From positions 62,001 to 126,000 of the forward strand of contig NZ_AP027141.1 in assembly GCF_027943945.1 (NCBI RefSeq): 64,000 nucleotides of DNA, in the 5' to 3' direction. The notes under the pieces were generated by a model, which saw only the letters and a program-made list of their open reading frames with translations, did not search any database and was not told where the DNA came from. Within the stretch, counting starts at the first letter, position 1. The number at the start of each line of letters is the position of its first letter. Source of the DNA: Microbacterium terricola (GTDB lineage Bacteria > Actinomycetota > Actinomycetes > Actinomycetales > Microbacteriaceae). Positions 54,033-61,985 of this stretch are shown here, piece after piece. The position numbers were made by a program, and so were the translations under genes.

Positions 54033-54048
54033 TAGTCCATGTGGACTA
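54033..54048. promoter_or_regulatory. PadR-type operator overlapping its promoter
   Basis: TAGTCCA and TGGACTA are perfect 7-bp arms around TG. The left arm overlaps TATAGT (54031-54036), a good -10 box, 30 nt before the regulator start. The geometry suits repression by the PadR protein encoded next. Confidence 0.75.
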
Positions 54049-54066
54049 ATCGGGATGGAGCAACAG

Positions 54067-54696
54067 ATGAAGGATGGAGCCACGGCGCTGACGCCGCTCG
54101 CGGTCGTCGTCCTCGGACTGCTGCGCGAGCGCGACATGCACCCGTACGAGATGATGCGGCTGATCCGCCAGCGCCGTGACGACCGCCTCGTCAACCCCAC
54201 CAACGGCACGATGTACCACACGGTCGGCCGGCTCGAGCGGGCCGGCCTCATCGCCGAGGTCGGCGTCGACCGCGACGGCAATCGCCCTGAGCGCACGACC
54301 TACGCGATCACGCCGGCCGGCGCGGCAGCGGCCGAGGTCTGGGTGCGCCGTGAGCTGCCGTGCATCGACCGCATCCTGGAGTTCCGCGTGGCGCTCGCCG
54401 AGGCGCACGAGCTGCCCCGCGAAGAGGCGATCGACCTCCTCACGCAGCGTCGCCACGCGCTTGCCCGCTACCGCGCCGAGCTGCGCACCGGCCTCGAGGG
54501 AGCCGCCGCGCGCGGCGTTCCCTTCCAGTTCCTCATCGAGCTCGAACGCGAGGACGCCATCCTCGTCGCGGACCTCGCGTGGATGGACGGCGTCCTGCGC
54601 CGCCTTCCCGACCCCGACCTGCCGTGGGGCGTGCACGAGCTGCCCGCCGACACCATGGCCCGACTCACTGCCTATCGAGAGAGCGTGACCTCATGA
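54067..54696 (+). CDS. PadR family repressor of an MFS pump
   Basis: 209 residues. N-terminal PadR winged helix: VLGLLRERDMHPYEMMRLIRQR, then TNGTMYHTVGRLERAGLIAEV and a wing; the C-terminal helical domain dimerises. ATG 54067 follows a GGAG by 6 nt; the ATG at 54055 has none. Its stop overlaps the MFS start as ATGA. PadR proteins release DNA upon binding phenolics or drugs. Confidence 0.9.
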   Translation: MKDGATALTPLAVVVLGLLRERDMHPYEMMRLIRQRRDDRLVNPTNGTMYHTVGRLERAGLIAEVGVDRDGNRPERTTYAITPAGAAAAEVWVRRELPCIDRILEFRVALAEAHELPREEAIDLLTQRRHALARYRAELRTGLEGAAARGVPFQFLIELEREDAILVADLAWMDGVLRRLPDPDLPWGVHELPADTMARLTAYRESVTS

Positions 54697-56219
54697 CCGA
54701 CCTGCCCCCGACCGGCCCGACGCGGACGGATGCTGCGGCCCCCGCATCCGCTCCGTCGCCGGCCTCTGCATCGACCCCCGCCCGCAGCGCCTGGCCCGCC
54801 CTGTGGGCCCTCGTCATCGGGTTCTTCATGATCCTGGTCGACACCACGATCGTCTCGGTCGCGAACCCCGCCATCAAGGCGGCGCTCGACCCCGACACGA
54901 ACAACCTCGACAACGTCGTGTGGGTGACCAGTGCCTACCTGCTCGCCTACGCCGTGCCGCTGCTGATCACCGGACGCCTGGGCGACCGCTTCGGCCCGAA
55001 GAACATGTACCTCGTCGGGCTCGCGATCTTCACGCTCGCCTCACTGGCCTGCGGGCTGTCGCCGACCCTCGGCGTCCTGATCGCCTTCCGCGCCGTGCAG
55101 GGCCTCGGCGCCTCGCTCATGACCCCGCAGACGATGGCGGTCATCACGCGCACCTTCCCGCCGAACCAGCGAGGCGCCGCCATGGGCCTCTGGGGTGCGA
55201 CTTCCGGTGTCGCGATGCTCGTCGGCCCGCTCGCCGGCGGCCTGCTCGTGGACGGCTTCGGGTGGGAGTGGATCTTCTTCATCAACATCCCCGTCGGCAT
55301 CATCGGCTTCGTGCTCGCCTGGATCCTCGTGCCCAAGCTCGAGACCCACGAGCACCGGTTCGACATCCTCGGCGTCTTCCTCAGCGCCGTCGCCCTGTTC
55401 CTCATCGTGTTCGGTCTGCAGGAGGGCGAGAAGTACGACTGGGCTCCGTGGGTGTGGGGCATGATCATCGGCGGCGTGGCCGTGCTCGCGCTGTTCATCT
55501 GGCAGCAGGCGAAGACCAAGAGCGAGCCGCTCGTGCCGCTCGAGCTGTTCCGCGACCGCAACTTCTCGATCGCGAACATCGGCATCTCGACCGTCGGCTT
55601 CACGGTGACCGCGATGTCTCTGCCGATGATGTTCTTCTACCAGCTGGCCCGCGGCCTCACTCCGACCGAGGCGGCGCTGCTGCTCATCCCGATGGCCGTC
55701 CTCGCGGGCGTCCTCGCCCCGTTCGCCGGCAAGCTGCTCGACCGCGTCGACCCGCGCGTGCTGCTGCTGCCCGGGCTGCTGCTCACCTCGATCGCGCTGT
55801 TCTGGTACGCCAGCCTGATGAACGCCGACACCCCGATCTGGATGTTCCTGCTGCCCTCGGCCCTCATGGGCGTCGGGCAGTCGGGCATGTGGGGCCCGCT
55901 CGCGACCACCGCGACGCGCAACCTCCAGCCCCGCCAGGCCGGCGCGGGCTCGGGCATCTACAACACGACCCGCACCATCGGCTCGGTGCTCGGCTCGGCC
56001 GCGATCGCCGCCTTCATGCAGGGCCGCCTCGAGGCGAACCTGCCCGGCGCATCCGACGCGAGCGCGAGCTTCGGCACCGGCGCGCTCCCGGACTTCGTGG
56101 TCGACGGCTTCTCGAGCGCGATGGCGCAGAGCATGCTGCTGCCCGCATCCGTCCTGCTGCTGGGTGTCGTCGCGGTGGCGTTCATGGAGCGCCCCGCGCA
56201 CCTAGTCGCGCGCCGGTAG
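54693..56219 (+). CDS. DHA2-type MFS drug efflux permease
   Basis: 508 residues, about fourteen helices after an Ala/Pro-rich 35-residue N-terminus. FFMILVDTTIVSVANPAI is motif D1, GRLGDRFGPKNMYLVG motif A, and RAVQGLGASLMTPQTMAV motif C/B region of EmrB/QacA pumps. Proton-driven export of toxic compounds is expected. Translationally coupled to the PadR regulator. Confidence 0.9.
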   Translation: MTDLPPTGPTRTDAAAPASAPSPASASTPARSAWPALWALVIGFFMILVDTTIVSVANPAIKAALDPDTNNLDNVVWVTSAYLLAYAVPLLITGRLGDRFGPKNMYLVGLAIFTLASLACGLSPTLGVLIAFRAVQGLGASLMTPQTMAVITRTFPPNQRGAAMGLWGATSGVAMLVGPLAGGLLVDGFGWEWIFFINIPVGIIGFVLAWILVPKLETHEHRFDILGVFLSAVALFLIVFGLQEGEKYDWAPWVWGMIIGGVAVLALFIWQQAKTKSEPLVPLELFRDRNFSIANIGISTVGFTVTAMSLPMMFFYQLARGLTPTEAALLLIPMAVLAGVLAPFAGKLLDRVDPRVLLLPGLLLTSIALFWYASLMNADTPIWMFLLPSALMGVGQSGMWGPLATTATRNLQPRQAGAGSGIYNTTRTIGSVLGSAAIAAFMQGRLEANLPGASDASASFGTGALPDFVVDGFSSAMAQSMLLPASVLLLGVVAVAFMERPAHLVARR

Positions 56220-56232
56220 TCGCGGCGAGCCC

Positions 56233-56261
56233 CGACCCGGACGGGCTACTCGTCCGGGTCG
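56233..56261. terminator. Bidirectional terminator hairpin
   Basis: CGACCCGGACG and CGTCCGGGTCG are perfect 11-bp arms with a 7-nt loop containing the stop codon of the siderophore-interacting protein gene. It lies 14 nt after the MFS stop, between convergent genes. Confidence 0.7.
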
Positions 56262-57121
56262 GTCGGGTCGATCGGGGCGTGGTGGTCGAAGGCCACGACG
56301 CCGTGCCGCCAGTAGCCGCTGACCTGCGCCTGACCGGCCGGAAGGGCGAGCTCGCGGCGCAGGTGACGCCGCACCGGGACGAGCGCGGATGCTTCGCCCG
56401 CCGCCCAGACGAAGGTGCCGTCGCCGATCGGCTCGAGCGACGCCAGGGCATCCAGCGCGCCCTGTGCGCCCGCATCGCGCCGCACGAGGTGCACGCGGAT
56501 CTCGACGTCGTCGACCTCGCCCAGATAGCCCGCGACCCACGCGCCGTCGCCGCCCACGGTCGCGATGACATCCACCACGGTGCCGGCGGGCACATCGCGC
56601 ACCCAGCGATGCGCCGACGGCAGTGAGGTCTCGTCGACCAGCAGCACCAGGCCGTCGATGTCCTGCGGGGCACGCCGTGAGCCGCGCGGACCGACGATGA
56701 CCAGTTCGTCGCCGATGCGGGCGGTCGTCGCCCACGCGGAGGCCGGACCCGGATCGGGGTGCACGAAGAAGTCGACATCGACCTCGACACCGCCGCCCAC
56801 CGGGCGGGGGATCGGGGTGAAGTCGCGCGCGATCGATGGGCCGTCCGGGCGGATGATGCCGTCCTCGCCCGGCCCCACCGGCGTCGGCGCGACGAGCACC
56901 CGGGTCTCCGGATCGGGGAAGAAGATGCGGATGTGGTCGGCCGGGCCCGCGCTGACGAAGTCGGCGAAGTCGACACCGCCGAAGGTCACGCGCACCAGCG
57001 CCGGGGCGATCTGCTCGACGCCGCGGACCACCGCAGTGCGCGCCGTGAACCGGTTGCGACCCCCCTCGCGCGCGAATCGGCCGGTGTCCGCACTGCGCTC
57101 GCGGGAGGTCTGCTCTGCCAT
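56246..57121 (-). CDS. Siderophore-interacting (SIP) family flavoprotein
   Basis: 291 residues. The FAD-binding domain has the R-x-F-T-P-type motif SIARDFTPIPRP and AGPADHIRIFFPDP; the C-terminal SIP domain holds VWAAGEASALVPVRRHLR. These reduce ferric siderophores in the cytoplasm. The start is unsure: GGAGG lies only 1 nt before ATG 57121, and a TTG at 57133 is an alternative. No siderophore uptake genes are nearby. Confidence 0.85.
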   Translation of the reverse strand: MAEQTSRERSADTGRFAREGGRNRFTARTAVVRGVEQIAPALVRVTFGGVDFADFVSAGPADHIRIFFPDPETRVLVAPTPVGPGEDGIIRPDGPSIARDFTPIPRPVGGGVEVDVDFFVHPDPGPASAWATTARIGDELVIVGPRGSRRAPQDIDGLVLLVDETSLPSAHRWVRDVPAGTVVDVIATVGGDGAWVAGYLGEVDDVEIRVHLVRRDAGAQGALDALASLEPIGDGTFVWAAGEASALVPVRRHLRRELALPAGQAQVSGYWRHGVVAFDHHAPIDPTDPDE

Positions 57122-57215
57122 GCCTCCAGCCAATCACACCGCCTGAGTGCCCGGTCAGAGTCGGCCTGATCGCCATCGCTAGGGTGGGAGGCCGTCAGCA
57201 CGACAGGAGGAATCC

Positions 57216-58391
57216 GTGTTCGAACTGAGATCCTGGCTCGGCGTCGCGATCGCCGTGGTCGTCGCCCTCATCGCCGCAAGCGTCATCGCCCTCATCGTCT
57301 CGGCGGTGCTGCGTCGCATCGCCCGCCGCAGGGACTGGCCGAAGACCCTGTCGGCGACGGTGCGCCGCCCGTTCCGCGGGGTGCTGCTCGTGATCGGGCT
57401 CTGGGTCGTCTACGCGGTGACCTGGCCTGCGCAGGAGTGGAGCGCGGTCGTGGTGCACACCCTCGTCATCGTGACGATCGCGGTCTCCGCGTGGTTCGTG
57501 GCCGCAGTCCTCGCGTTCGGCATCGGGGTCGCGATGGCCCGGCTGCCGCTCGACCTGCGCGACAACAGGGTGGCGCGGCGCCGTCAGACACAGCTCACCC
57601 TGATCAGGCGGCTGCTCATCGTCGTCGTGGCGATCATCGCCCTCGGGGCGATCCTGATCACCTTCCCCGCCATCGCGGCGCTGGGCACCAGCATCCTGGC
57701 ATCCGCCGGCGTCGCCGGCATCGTCGCCGGCCTCGCCGCGCAGTCGACTCTGGCGAGCGTGTTCGCCGGCATCCAGCTCGCCTTCAGCGACGCCATCCGC
57801 GTCGACGACGTCGTCGTGGTCGAGGACGAGTGGGGCCGGATCGAGGAGATCACCCTCACCTACGTCGTCGTGCACATCTGGGACGACCGCCGCCTGGTGC
57901 TGCCGTCGACCTACTTCACCTCGACGCCGTTCGAGAACTGGACGCGGCGCTCGAGCGAGCTGCTCGGGTCGGTCGAGTTCGATCTGGACTGGCGGGCCAG
58001 CCCGTCGCAGATGCGCGCGGAGCTCGATCGCATCCTCGCGCGCACCGACCTCTGGGACGGCCGCACGAACGTGCTGCAGGTGACGGATGCGGTGGGCGGA
58101 GCGGTGCGCGTGCGGATCCTCGTGACCGCGGTCGATGCCCCGACGCTGTTCGACCTGCGCTGCTTCATCCGCGAGGAGTTCGTGGAGTGGCTGCATCGCG
58201 AGAAGTCGGCGCTGCCGCTCTCGCGCGTGCAGCTCGTCGCCGAGCCCGCGCACGAGCCGCGGCGCCTCCGCGAGGCGGACGGGCACGGCGGCCTCTTCAC
58301 CGGATCGGCCGAGGGTGAGGAGCGGGCCGGTCAGTTCACCGGGGCGATCCCGATCGTTGATGAGGCGGATGCTGCGGGTCAGATCCGTTGA
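57216..58391 (+). CDS. MscS family mechanosensitive channel
   Basis: 391 residues, GTG start after AGGAGG with TAGGGT -10 at 57180-57185. Four predicted helices; the pore helix is in ALGTSILASAGVAGIVAGLAAQSTLASVFAGIQLAFSD, followed by the MscS beta domain (DDVVVVEDEWGRIEEITLTYVVVHIWDDRRLVLPS). It relieves turgor in hypo-osmotic shock. A disordered acidic tail ends the protein. Confidence 0.92.
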   Translation: MFELRSWLGVAIAVVVALIAASVIALIVSAVLRRIARRRDWPKTLSATVRRPFRGVLLVIGLWVVYAVTWPAQEWSAVVVHTLVIVTIAVSAWFVAAVLAFGIGVAMARLPLDLRDNRVARRRQTQLTLIRRLLIVVVAIIALGAILITFPAIAALGTSILASAGVAGIVAGLAAQSTLASVFAGIQLAFSDAIRVDDVVVVEDEWGRIEEITLTYVVVHIWDDRRLVLPSTYFTSTPFENWTRRSSELLGSVEFDLDWRASPSQMRAELDRILARTDLWDGRTNVLQVTDAVGGAVRVRILVTAVDAPTLFDLRCFIREEFVEWLHREKSALPLSRVQLVAEPAHEPRRLREADGHGGLFTGSAEGEERAGQFTGAIPIVDEADAAGQIR

Positions 58392-58397
58392 GCGCTG

Positions 58398-59360
58398 TCA
58401 GCCGATGGTCGCGATGGCGTCCAGGAGGACGTGCACGGTCTTGCTCGTGTAGACCTTGAGCTTCCGGTCCGACGGCACACGGACGAGGACGGTCGTTCCG
58501 ATGGTCGAGGTCGTGAAGTTGAGCGAGGTGCTGCCGGGGCGCGTCACGCCGGACGGGTAGATGGTGAGCGCTCCGCTCCCGGTCGCCGAGAGCGCGGTCA
58601 CCTTGAGCAGCACCGCCGACGTGCCCGTCGGAGCGACCGCCGCGGGAACCTTCACCGTGCGGGTGCTGCCGCTGCCGATCCTGTTTCCCGATCGGGTGTC
58701 GAGGATGCGCTCGGGAGCGGACAGCATCCCGACCTCGCCGGCGCCCCGCGAGAATCCGACCCGCGCGCCGTTGACCTGAAGGTTGAAAGACCCCGACGTG
58801 CCGACGCCGAGCATGAGCTTCACACCTGGCGGGAACGGGCCGTAGTTGCTCGACGGCACGGTGCCGCGGAACGCCCGAACGTCGCTGCCGGAGGTTGCCG
58901 TGAGATCCAGGACGGGAGTGTTCAACGTCCCACTGCCGGGCACCCAGAGACGCGCCCACAGCGGGTAGTTCGTCCCAGACGTGTTGTACACGTACCACTC
59001 GATGTCACGGATGAGCGCTCCGGCGGGAATCTCGATGCTCGTCCAGAGGTAACTGGAGGGGCTGGAGTAGACCCCGTACCCGCCCCACGCGGGTTGAGCG
59101 GAGGCGTACTCCGAGAAGAAATCGAACATCGTGGCGTGGCGGTAGACGCGTCCTGTCACCGGTGCGGACGCGATGGTCGCGGTGACCGGCGTCGCGTCCG
59201 GTGCGGCGTCGGTGCCGGCGCCCCGCCCATCGGGGGCGGTCTCGGCGGCCGCCACCGGCGACGCCTCGCCGAGGGCGATCGCGGCACCGGCCGCGATCGC
59301 ACCTGCCCCGAGGAACAGCCCGCGTCGATCGAACTCCGTCGTGCGCGCAGAAACAGACAT
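58398..59360 (-). CDS. Tat-exported protein with a DTR module
   Basis: 320 residues. The N-terminus DRRGLFLGAGAIAAGAAIAL is a twin-arginine signal. A beta-rich domain (residues about 75-205) with a conserved MFDFFSEYASAQPAWGG segment precedes a C-terminal module running from ERILDTRSGNRIG to VHVLLDAIATIG. That module is related to the one in the secreted protein at 34251. No catalytic residues recognised. It could be a cell-surface carbohydrate or wall-binding protein. Confidence 0.78.
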   Translation of the reverse strand: MSVSARTTEFDRRGLFLGAGAIAAGAAIALGEASPVAAAETAPDGRGAGTDAAPDATPVTATIASAPVTGRVYRHATMFDFFSEYASAQPAWGGYGVYSSPSSYLWTSIEIPAGALIRDIEWYVYNTSGTNYPLWARLWVPGSGTLNTPVLDLTATSGSDVRAFRGTVPSSNYGPFPPGVKLMLGVGTSGSFNLQVNGARVGFSRGAGEVGMLSAPERILDTRSGNRIGSGSTRTVKVPAAVAPTGTSAVLLKVTALSATGSGALTIYPSGVTRPGSTSLNFTTSTIGTTVLVRVPSDRKLKVYTSKTVHVLLDAIATIG

Positions 59361-59382
59361 CCGTACCCCCCGTATGTCAGAG

Positions 59383-59402
59383 CGCCGCCACCGATGGCGG
59401 CG
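59383..59402 (-). promoter_or_regulatory. Leader hairpin of the Tat-exported protein gene
   Basis: CGCCGCCA and TGGCGGCG pair over 8 bp around CCGA, 23-42 nt before the start codon. The rest of this 140-bp gap to purD shows only a 12-bp imperfect palindrome (59469-59480). Confidence 0.45.
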
Positions 59403-59500
59403 GGCCGCGACGTGAGACCGTCGCCGCGTGGTGCTCATGATCGCCCGGCGCCGAGGGCGCGGGCAAGACCAGAAATCTGGGGGGTGTGCCGTGCTTCGCG

Positions 59501-60772
59501 TCAGCGCTCGACGACGCGAGCGGCGATGTCGGTGCGGTGCTGAGCCCCCTCGAGCGAGATCTCGGCGAGGGCGCGGTAGGCCCGGTCGCGGGCCTGCGCG
59601 AACGTGGTGCCGGTGCCGACGACGTTCAGCACGCGCCCGCCGGTGGCGATGAGCCCGCCGTCGGCCTCGGCCGTGGCCGCGTGGGCGAGGTGGGCACCGG
59701 GGACGGCGGCGGCAGCATCCAGTCCGGAGATCGGGCGTCCGGTGATCGGAGCGGCGGGGTAGCCCTCGCTCGCGACCACCACCGTGACGGCGACGGCGTC
59801 GGCGAAGGCGGGCGCCGCGTGGTCCTCGAGGGTGCCCGATGCGGCAGCCAGCAGCAGCTCGGAGAGCGGGTCGACGAGGCGGGGCAGCACGACCTGCGTC
59901 TCGGGGTCGCCGAACCGGGCGTTGAACTCGATGACCTTGACGCCCGCGTCGGTGAGGATGAGCCCGGCGTACAGGAGGCCGATGAAGGGCGTCCCCTCGG
60001 CGTCGAGCTGGCGGATCACCGGCTCGGCGACGTCACGGGTGACCTGGCGGACGAACTCGGCCTCGCCGCCGAAGCGCTCAGTAAGCCAGGGCAGCGGGGA
60101 GTAGGCCCCCATGCCGCCGGTGTTGGGTCCGCTGTCGCCGTCGCCGAGGCGCTTGAAGTCCTGCGCCGGGCTTAGCGGCAGCACGTGGTCGCCGTCGCTG
60201 AGGAAGAACAGCGACACCTCCGGCCCGGCGAGGAACTCCTCGACCAGCACGGGGCCGCTGCCGAGATAGGCGTCGGCGTGCGCGAGCGCGGCCGCGCGGT
60301 CGTCGGTGACGATGACGCCCTTGCCTGCGGCGAGACCGTCTGCCTTGACGACGTGGGGCGAGCCCAGGTCGTCGAGCGCCGCCTCGACCTCGGCGCGGGT
60401 GCGAGCGCGCACGGCGCGGCCGGTCGGCACGCCGGCGGCGTCCATGACCCGCTTGGCGAAGGCCTTCGATCCCTCGAGCTGTGCGGCCGCCTTGCCGGGG
60501 CCGAAGACAGGCACGCCGCGCTCCCGCAGCGCGTCGGCGACGCCGGCGATGAGGGGGGCTTCCGGGCCGATCACGACCAGGTCGATCGCCTCGGCGTCGG
60601 CGAAGGCGGTGACCGCGGCAGGATCGTTCGCGTCGACGTCGACGATGGCGGCGTCCTGTGCGATGCCGGCGTTGCCCGGTGCCGCGAACACCTCGTGGTC
60701 GGCGTCTTCCGAGCGGAGGGCGAGGATGATGGCGTGCTCGCGCGCGCCGGAGCCGAGGACGAGGATTCTCAC
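59501..60772 (-). CDS. purD: Phosphoribosylamine-glycine ligase
   Basis: 423 residues. VLGSGAREHAIILAL opens the ATP-grasp enzyme; VDVDANDPAAVTAFA, EFLAGPEVSLFFLSDG, DGDSGPNTGGMGAYSP and NARFGDPETQVVLPRL are signatures. It makes glycinamide ribonucleotide, the second step of purine synthesis. GTG at 60772 has TAGGCT (60779-60784) 6 nt upstream and no Shine-Dalgarno. Confidence 0.96.
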   Translation of the reverse strand: MRILVLGSGAREHAIILALRSEDADHEVFAAPGNAGIAQDAAIVDVDANDPAAVTAFADAEAIDLVVIGPEAPLIAGVADALRERGVPVFGPGKAAAQLEGSKAFAKRVMDAAGVPTGRAVRARTRAEVEAALDDLGSPHVVKADGLAAGKGVIVTDDRAAALAHADAYLGSGPVLVEEFLAGPEVSLFFLSDGDHVLPLSPAQDFKRLGDGDSGPNTGGMGAYSPLPWLTERFGGEAEFVRQVTRDVAEPVIRQLDAEGTPFIGLLYAGLILTDAGVKVIEFNARFGDPETQVVLPRLVDPLSELLLAAASGTLEDHAAPAFADAVAVTVVVASEGYPAAPITGRPISGLDAAAAVPGAHLAHAATAEADGGLIATGGRVLNVVGTGTTFAQARDRAYRALAEISLEGAQHRTDIAARVVER

Positions 60773-60813
60773 CCGCCCAGCCTACCGGCGGGGGTTGCTG
60801 CCGCTCGGGAGTC

Positions 60814-60882
60814 CACAACTCAGGCAGAACCGCGGTCTCCCCGGGCTCGCGGCGGCTGCGACCGTCATCTGCCTGAGTTGTG
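60814..60882. repeat. 15-bp perfect inverted repeat between divergent purD and SCP_3 genes
   Basis: CACAACTCAGGCAGA (60814-60828) and TCTGCCTGAGTTGTG (60868-60882) are exact inverse copies separated by 39 nt. The right arm covers the expected -35 of the SCP_3 gene; the left lies behind the purD -35. It could form a cruciform, be a paired operator or be a dispersed extragenic palindrome. Confidence 0.7.
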
Positions 60883-60903
60883 CGCACGGGTACCGTGGGA
60901 GCC

Positions 60904-61260
60904 ATGCCCCGCAGGATCACCACCGAAGACGGGCGCACCGCGCTCGCCGCGGTGGCGGCAGCATCCGCACCTGCCCGCACCGACCTGGCGACCGCGGTGC
61001 GCTACCTGCTGCAGCTGCTCGAGGAGAAGGCGCCCGGCCACACCGTCGAGGTGCGGGTGCCGCCGTTCGGGGCCGTGCAGGTGCTCGAGGGGCCCCGGCA
61101 CACCCGCGGGACCCCGCCGAACGTGATCGAGACCGATGCGGCGACCTGGATCGCCCTCGCCACGGGCGAGCAGCAGTGGAGGGATGCTGTCGCCGCCGGC
61201 CGCATCCACGCTTCCGGCATCCGCGCCGACGTGTCCGAGCTGCTGCCTCTGCGGCCCTGA
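60904..61260 (+). CDS. Sterol-carrier-like protein (SCP_3 family)
   Basis: 118 residues. VEVRVPPFGAVQVLEGPRHTRGTPPNVIETDAATWIALATG matches bacterial SCP orthologues (SCP_3). These bind a hydrophobic ligand; the bacterial role is unknown. ATG at 60904 has TACCGT (60891-60896) 7 nt upstream, so leaderless. Location beside purD is, from memory, common in actinobacteria. Confidence 0.8.
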   Translation: MPRRITTEDGRTALAAVAAASAPARTDLATAVRYLLQLLEEKAPGHTVEVRVPPFGAVQVLEGPRHTRGTPPNVIETDAATWIALATGEQQWRDAVAAGRIHASGIRADVSELLPLRP

Positions 61261-61266
61261 CCGCGG

Positions 61267-61316
61267 CGCGCAGTCCGCCAGTCACACTCACCTGTCGCAA
61301 TCTGCGGACTTTCGCG
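61267..61316. terminator. Inverted repeat between SCP_3 and TetR genes
   Basis: CGCG-C-AGTCCGC pairs with GCGGACT-TT-CGCG (11 bp with a small internal loop) around 25 nt, 6 nt after the SCP_3 stop. It probably terminates transcripts between the two convergent genes; a related palindrome flanks the other side of the SCP_3 gene. Confidence 0.45.
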
Positions 61317-61372
61317 CACTCCGCGGCAGGCGGGCGAGATCGTCCGCGGCTCCGCGGCAGGGACCCCGGCTG

Positions 61373-61930
61373 TCAGCGGCTGCCGAGCCCCGTCTGCAGC
61401 AGACGCCAGGAGCGCAGCGCGAGGTCCCGTCGCTCGTCCGCGGGGCTGCGCGAGACCAGGGCGGCGATCAGCGAGACCGACAGGGTGACGTCCGCGGTCG
61501 TGACGCCCGCGGCCAGCCGCCCGGTCGCCTGCTCGTGCTGGACGGCGACGTCGACGATCGCCCGGAACCGCTCGTCCATGCCGCCCACCTCGCGGTCGTC
61601 GCGCTCGAGCATCGCGAACTCGAGCAGTGCCGAGTGCTCGACGGTCTGCTCGATGACCCGGCCGAGCAGGTCGTCGAGCGTACGGGCCTGGTCGGCGACG
61701 ACGAGCTCGAGTTCGGTGAGGTTCTCGTCGAACACGGCCAGCGCCAGCGACTTGCGGTCGGGGAAGTGCCGGTACAGCGAGCCCTGTCCGACGCCGGCGC
61801 GCTTCGCGATCCTGCTGAGCGGCGCGCGGTAGCCGTCCTCCGCGAAGACCACGCGCGCGGCAGCGATCAGGGCGCGCCGATTCTCGGGGCCCGCGCTCGG
61901 TCCGCGATTTCTCTTGCGCTCGGCCGTCAT
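61373..61930 (-). CDS. TetR family repressor
   Basis: 185 residues. Helix-turn-helix: RRALIAAARVVFAEDGYRAPLSRIAKRAGVGQGSLYRHFPDRKSL; the C-terminal helical ligand domain fits the TetR_C family. ATG at 61930 has TACGCT (61937-61942) 6 nt upstream, suggesting leaderless mRNA. The palindrome at 61945-61964 lies right behind that -10, so autoregulation and control of the divergent flavoprotein are likely. Confidence 0.9.
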   Translation of the reverse strand: MTAERKRNRGPSAGPENRRALIAAARVVFAEDGYRAPLSRIAKRAGVGQGSLYRHFPDRKSLALAVFDENLTELELVVADQARTLDDLLGRVIEQTVEHSALLEFAMLERDDREVGGMDERFRAIVDVAVQHEQATGRLAAGVTTADVTLSVSLIAALVSRSPADERRDLALRSWRLLQTGLGSR

Positions 61931-61944
61931 CGGAGTAGCGTACA

Positions 61945-61964
61945 ACCGGACAAAGTTGTCCGGT
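61945..61964. promoter_or_regulatory. TetR operator (20-bp perfect inverted repeat)
   Basis: ACCGGACAA and TTGTCCGGT are exact inverse arms around AG. The element is centred in the 55-bp gap between the tetR and flavoprotein genes, 22 nt before the flavoprotein start. Confidence 0.85.
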
Positions 61965-61985
61965 GTGACGGTTCGAGGAGGAACC

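Noticed and set aside
61319..61361. 12-bp direct repeat CTCCGCGGCAGG spaced by 31 nt
   Set aside because: Short and composed of common GC words; one copy lies at the intergenic edge and no function is implied.
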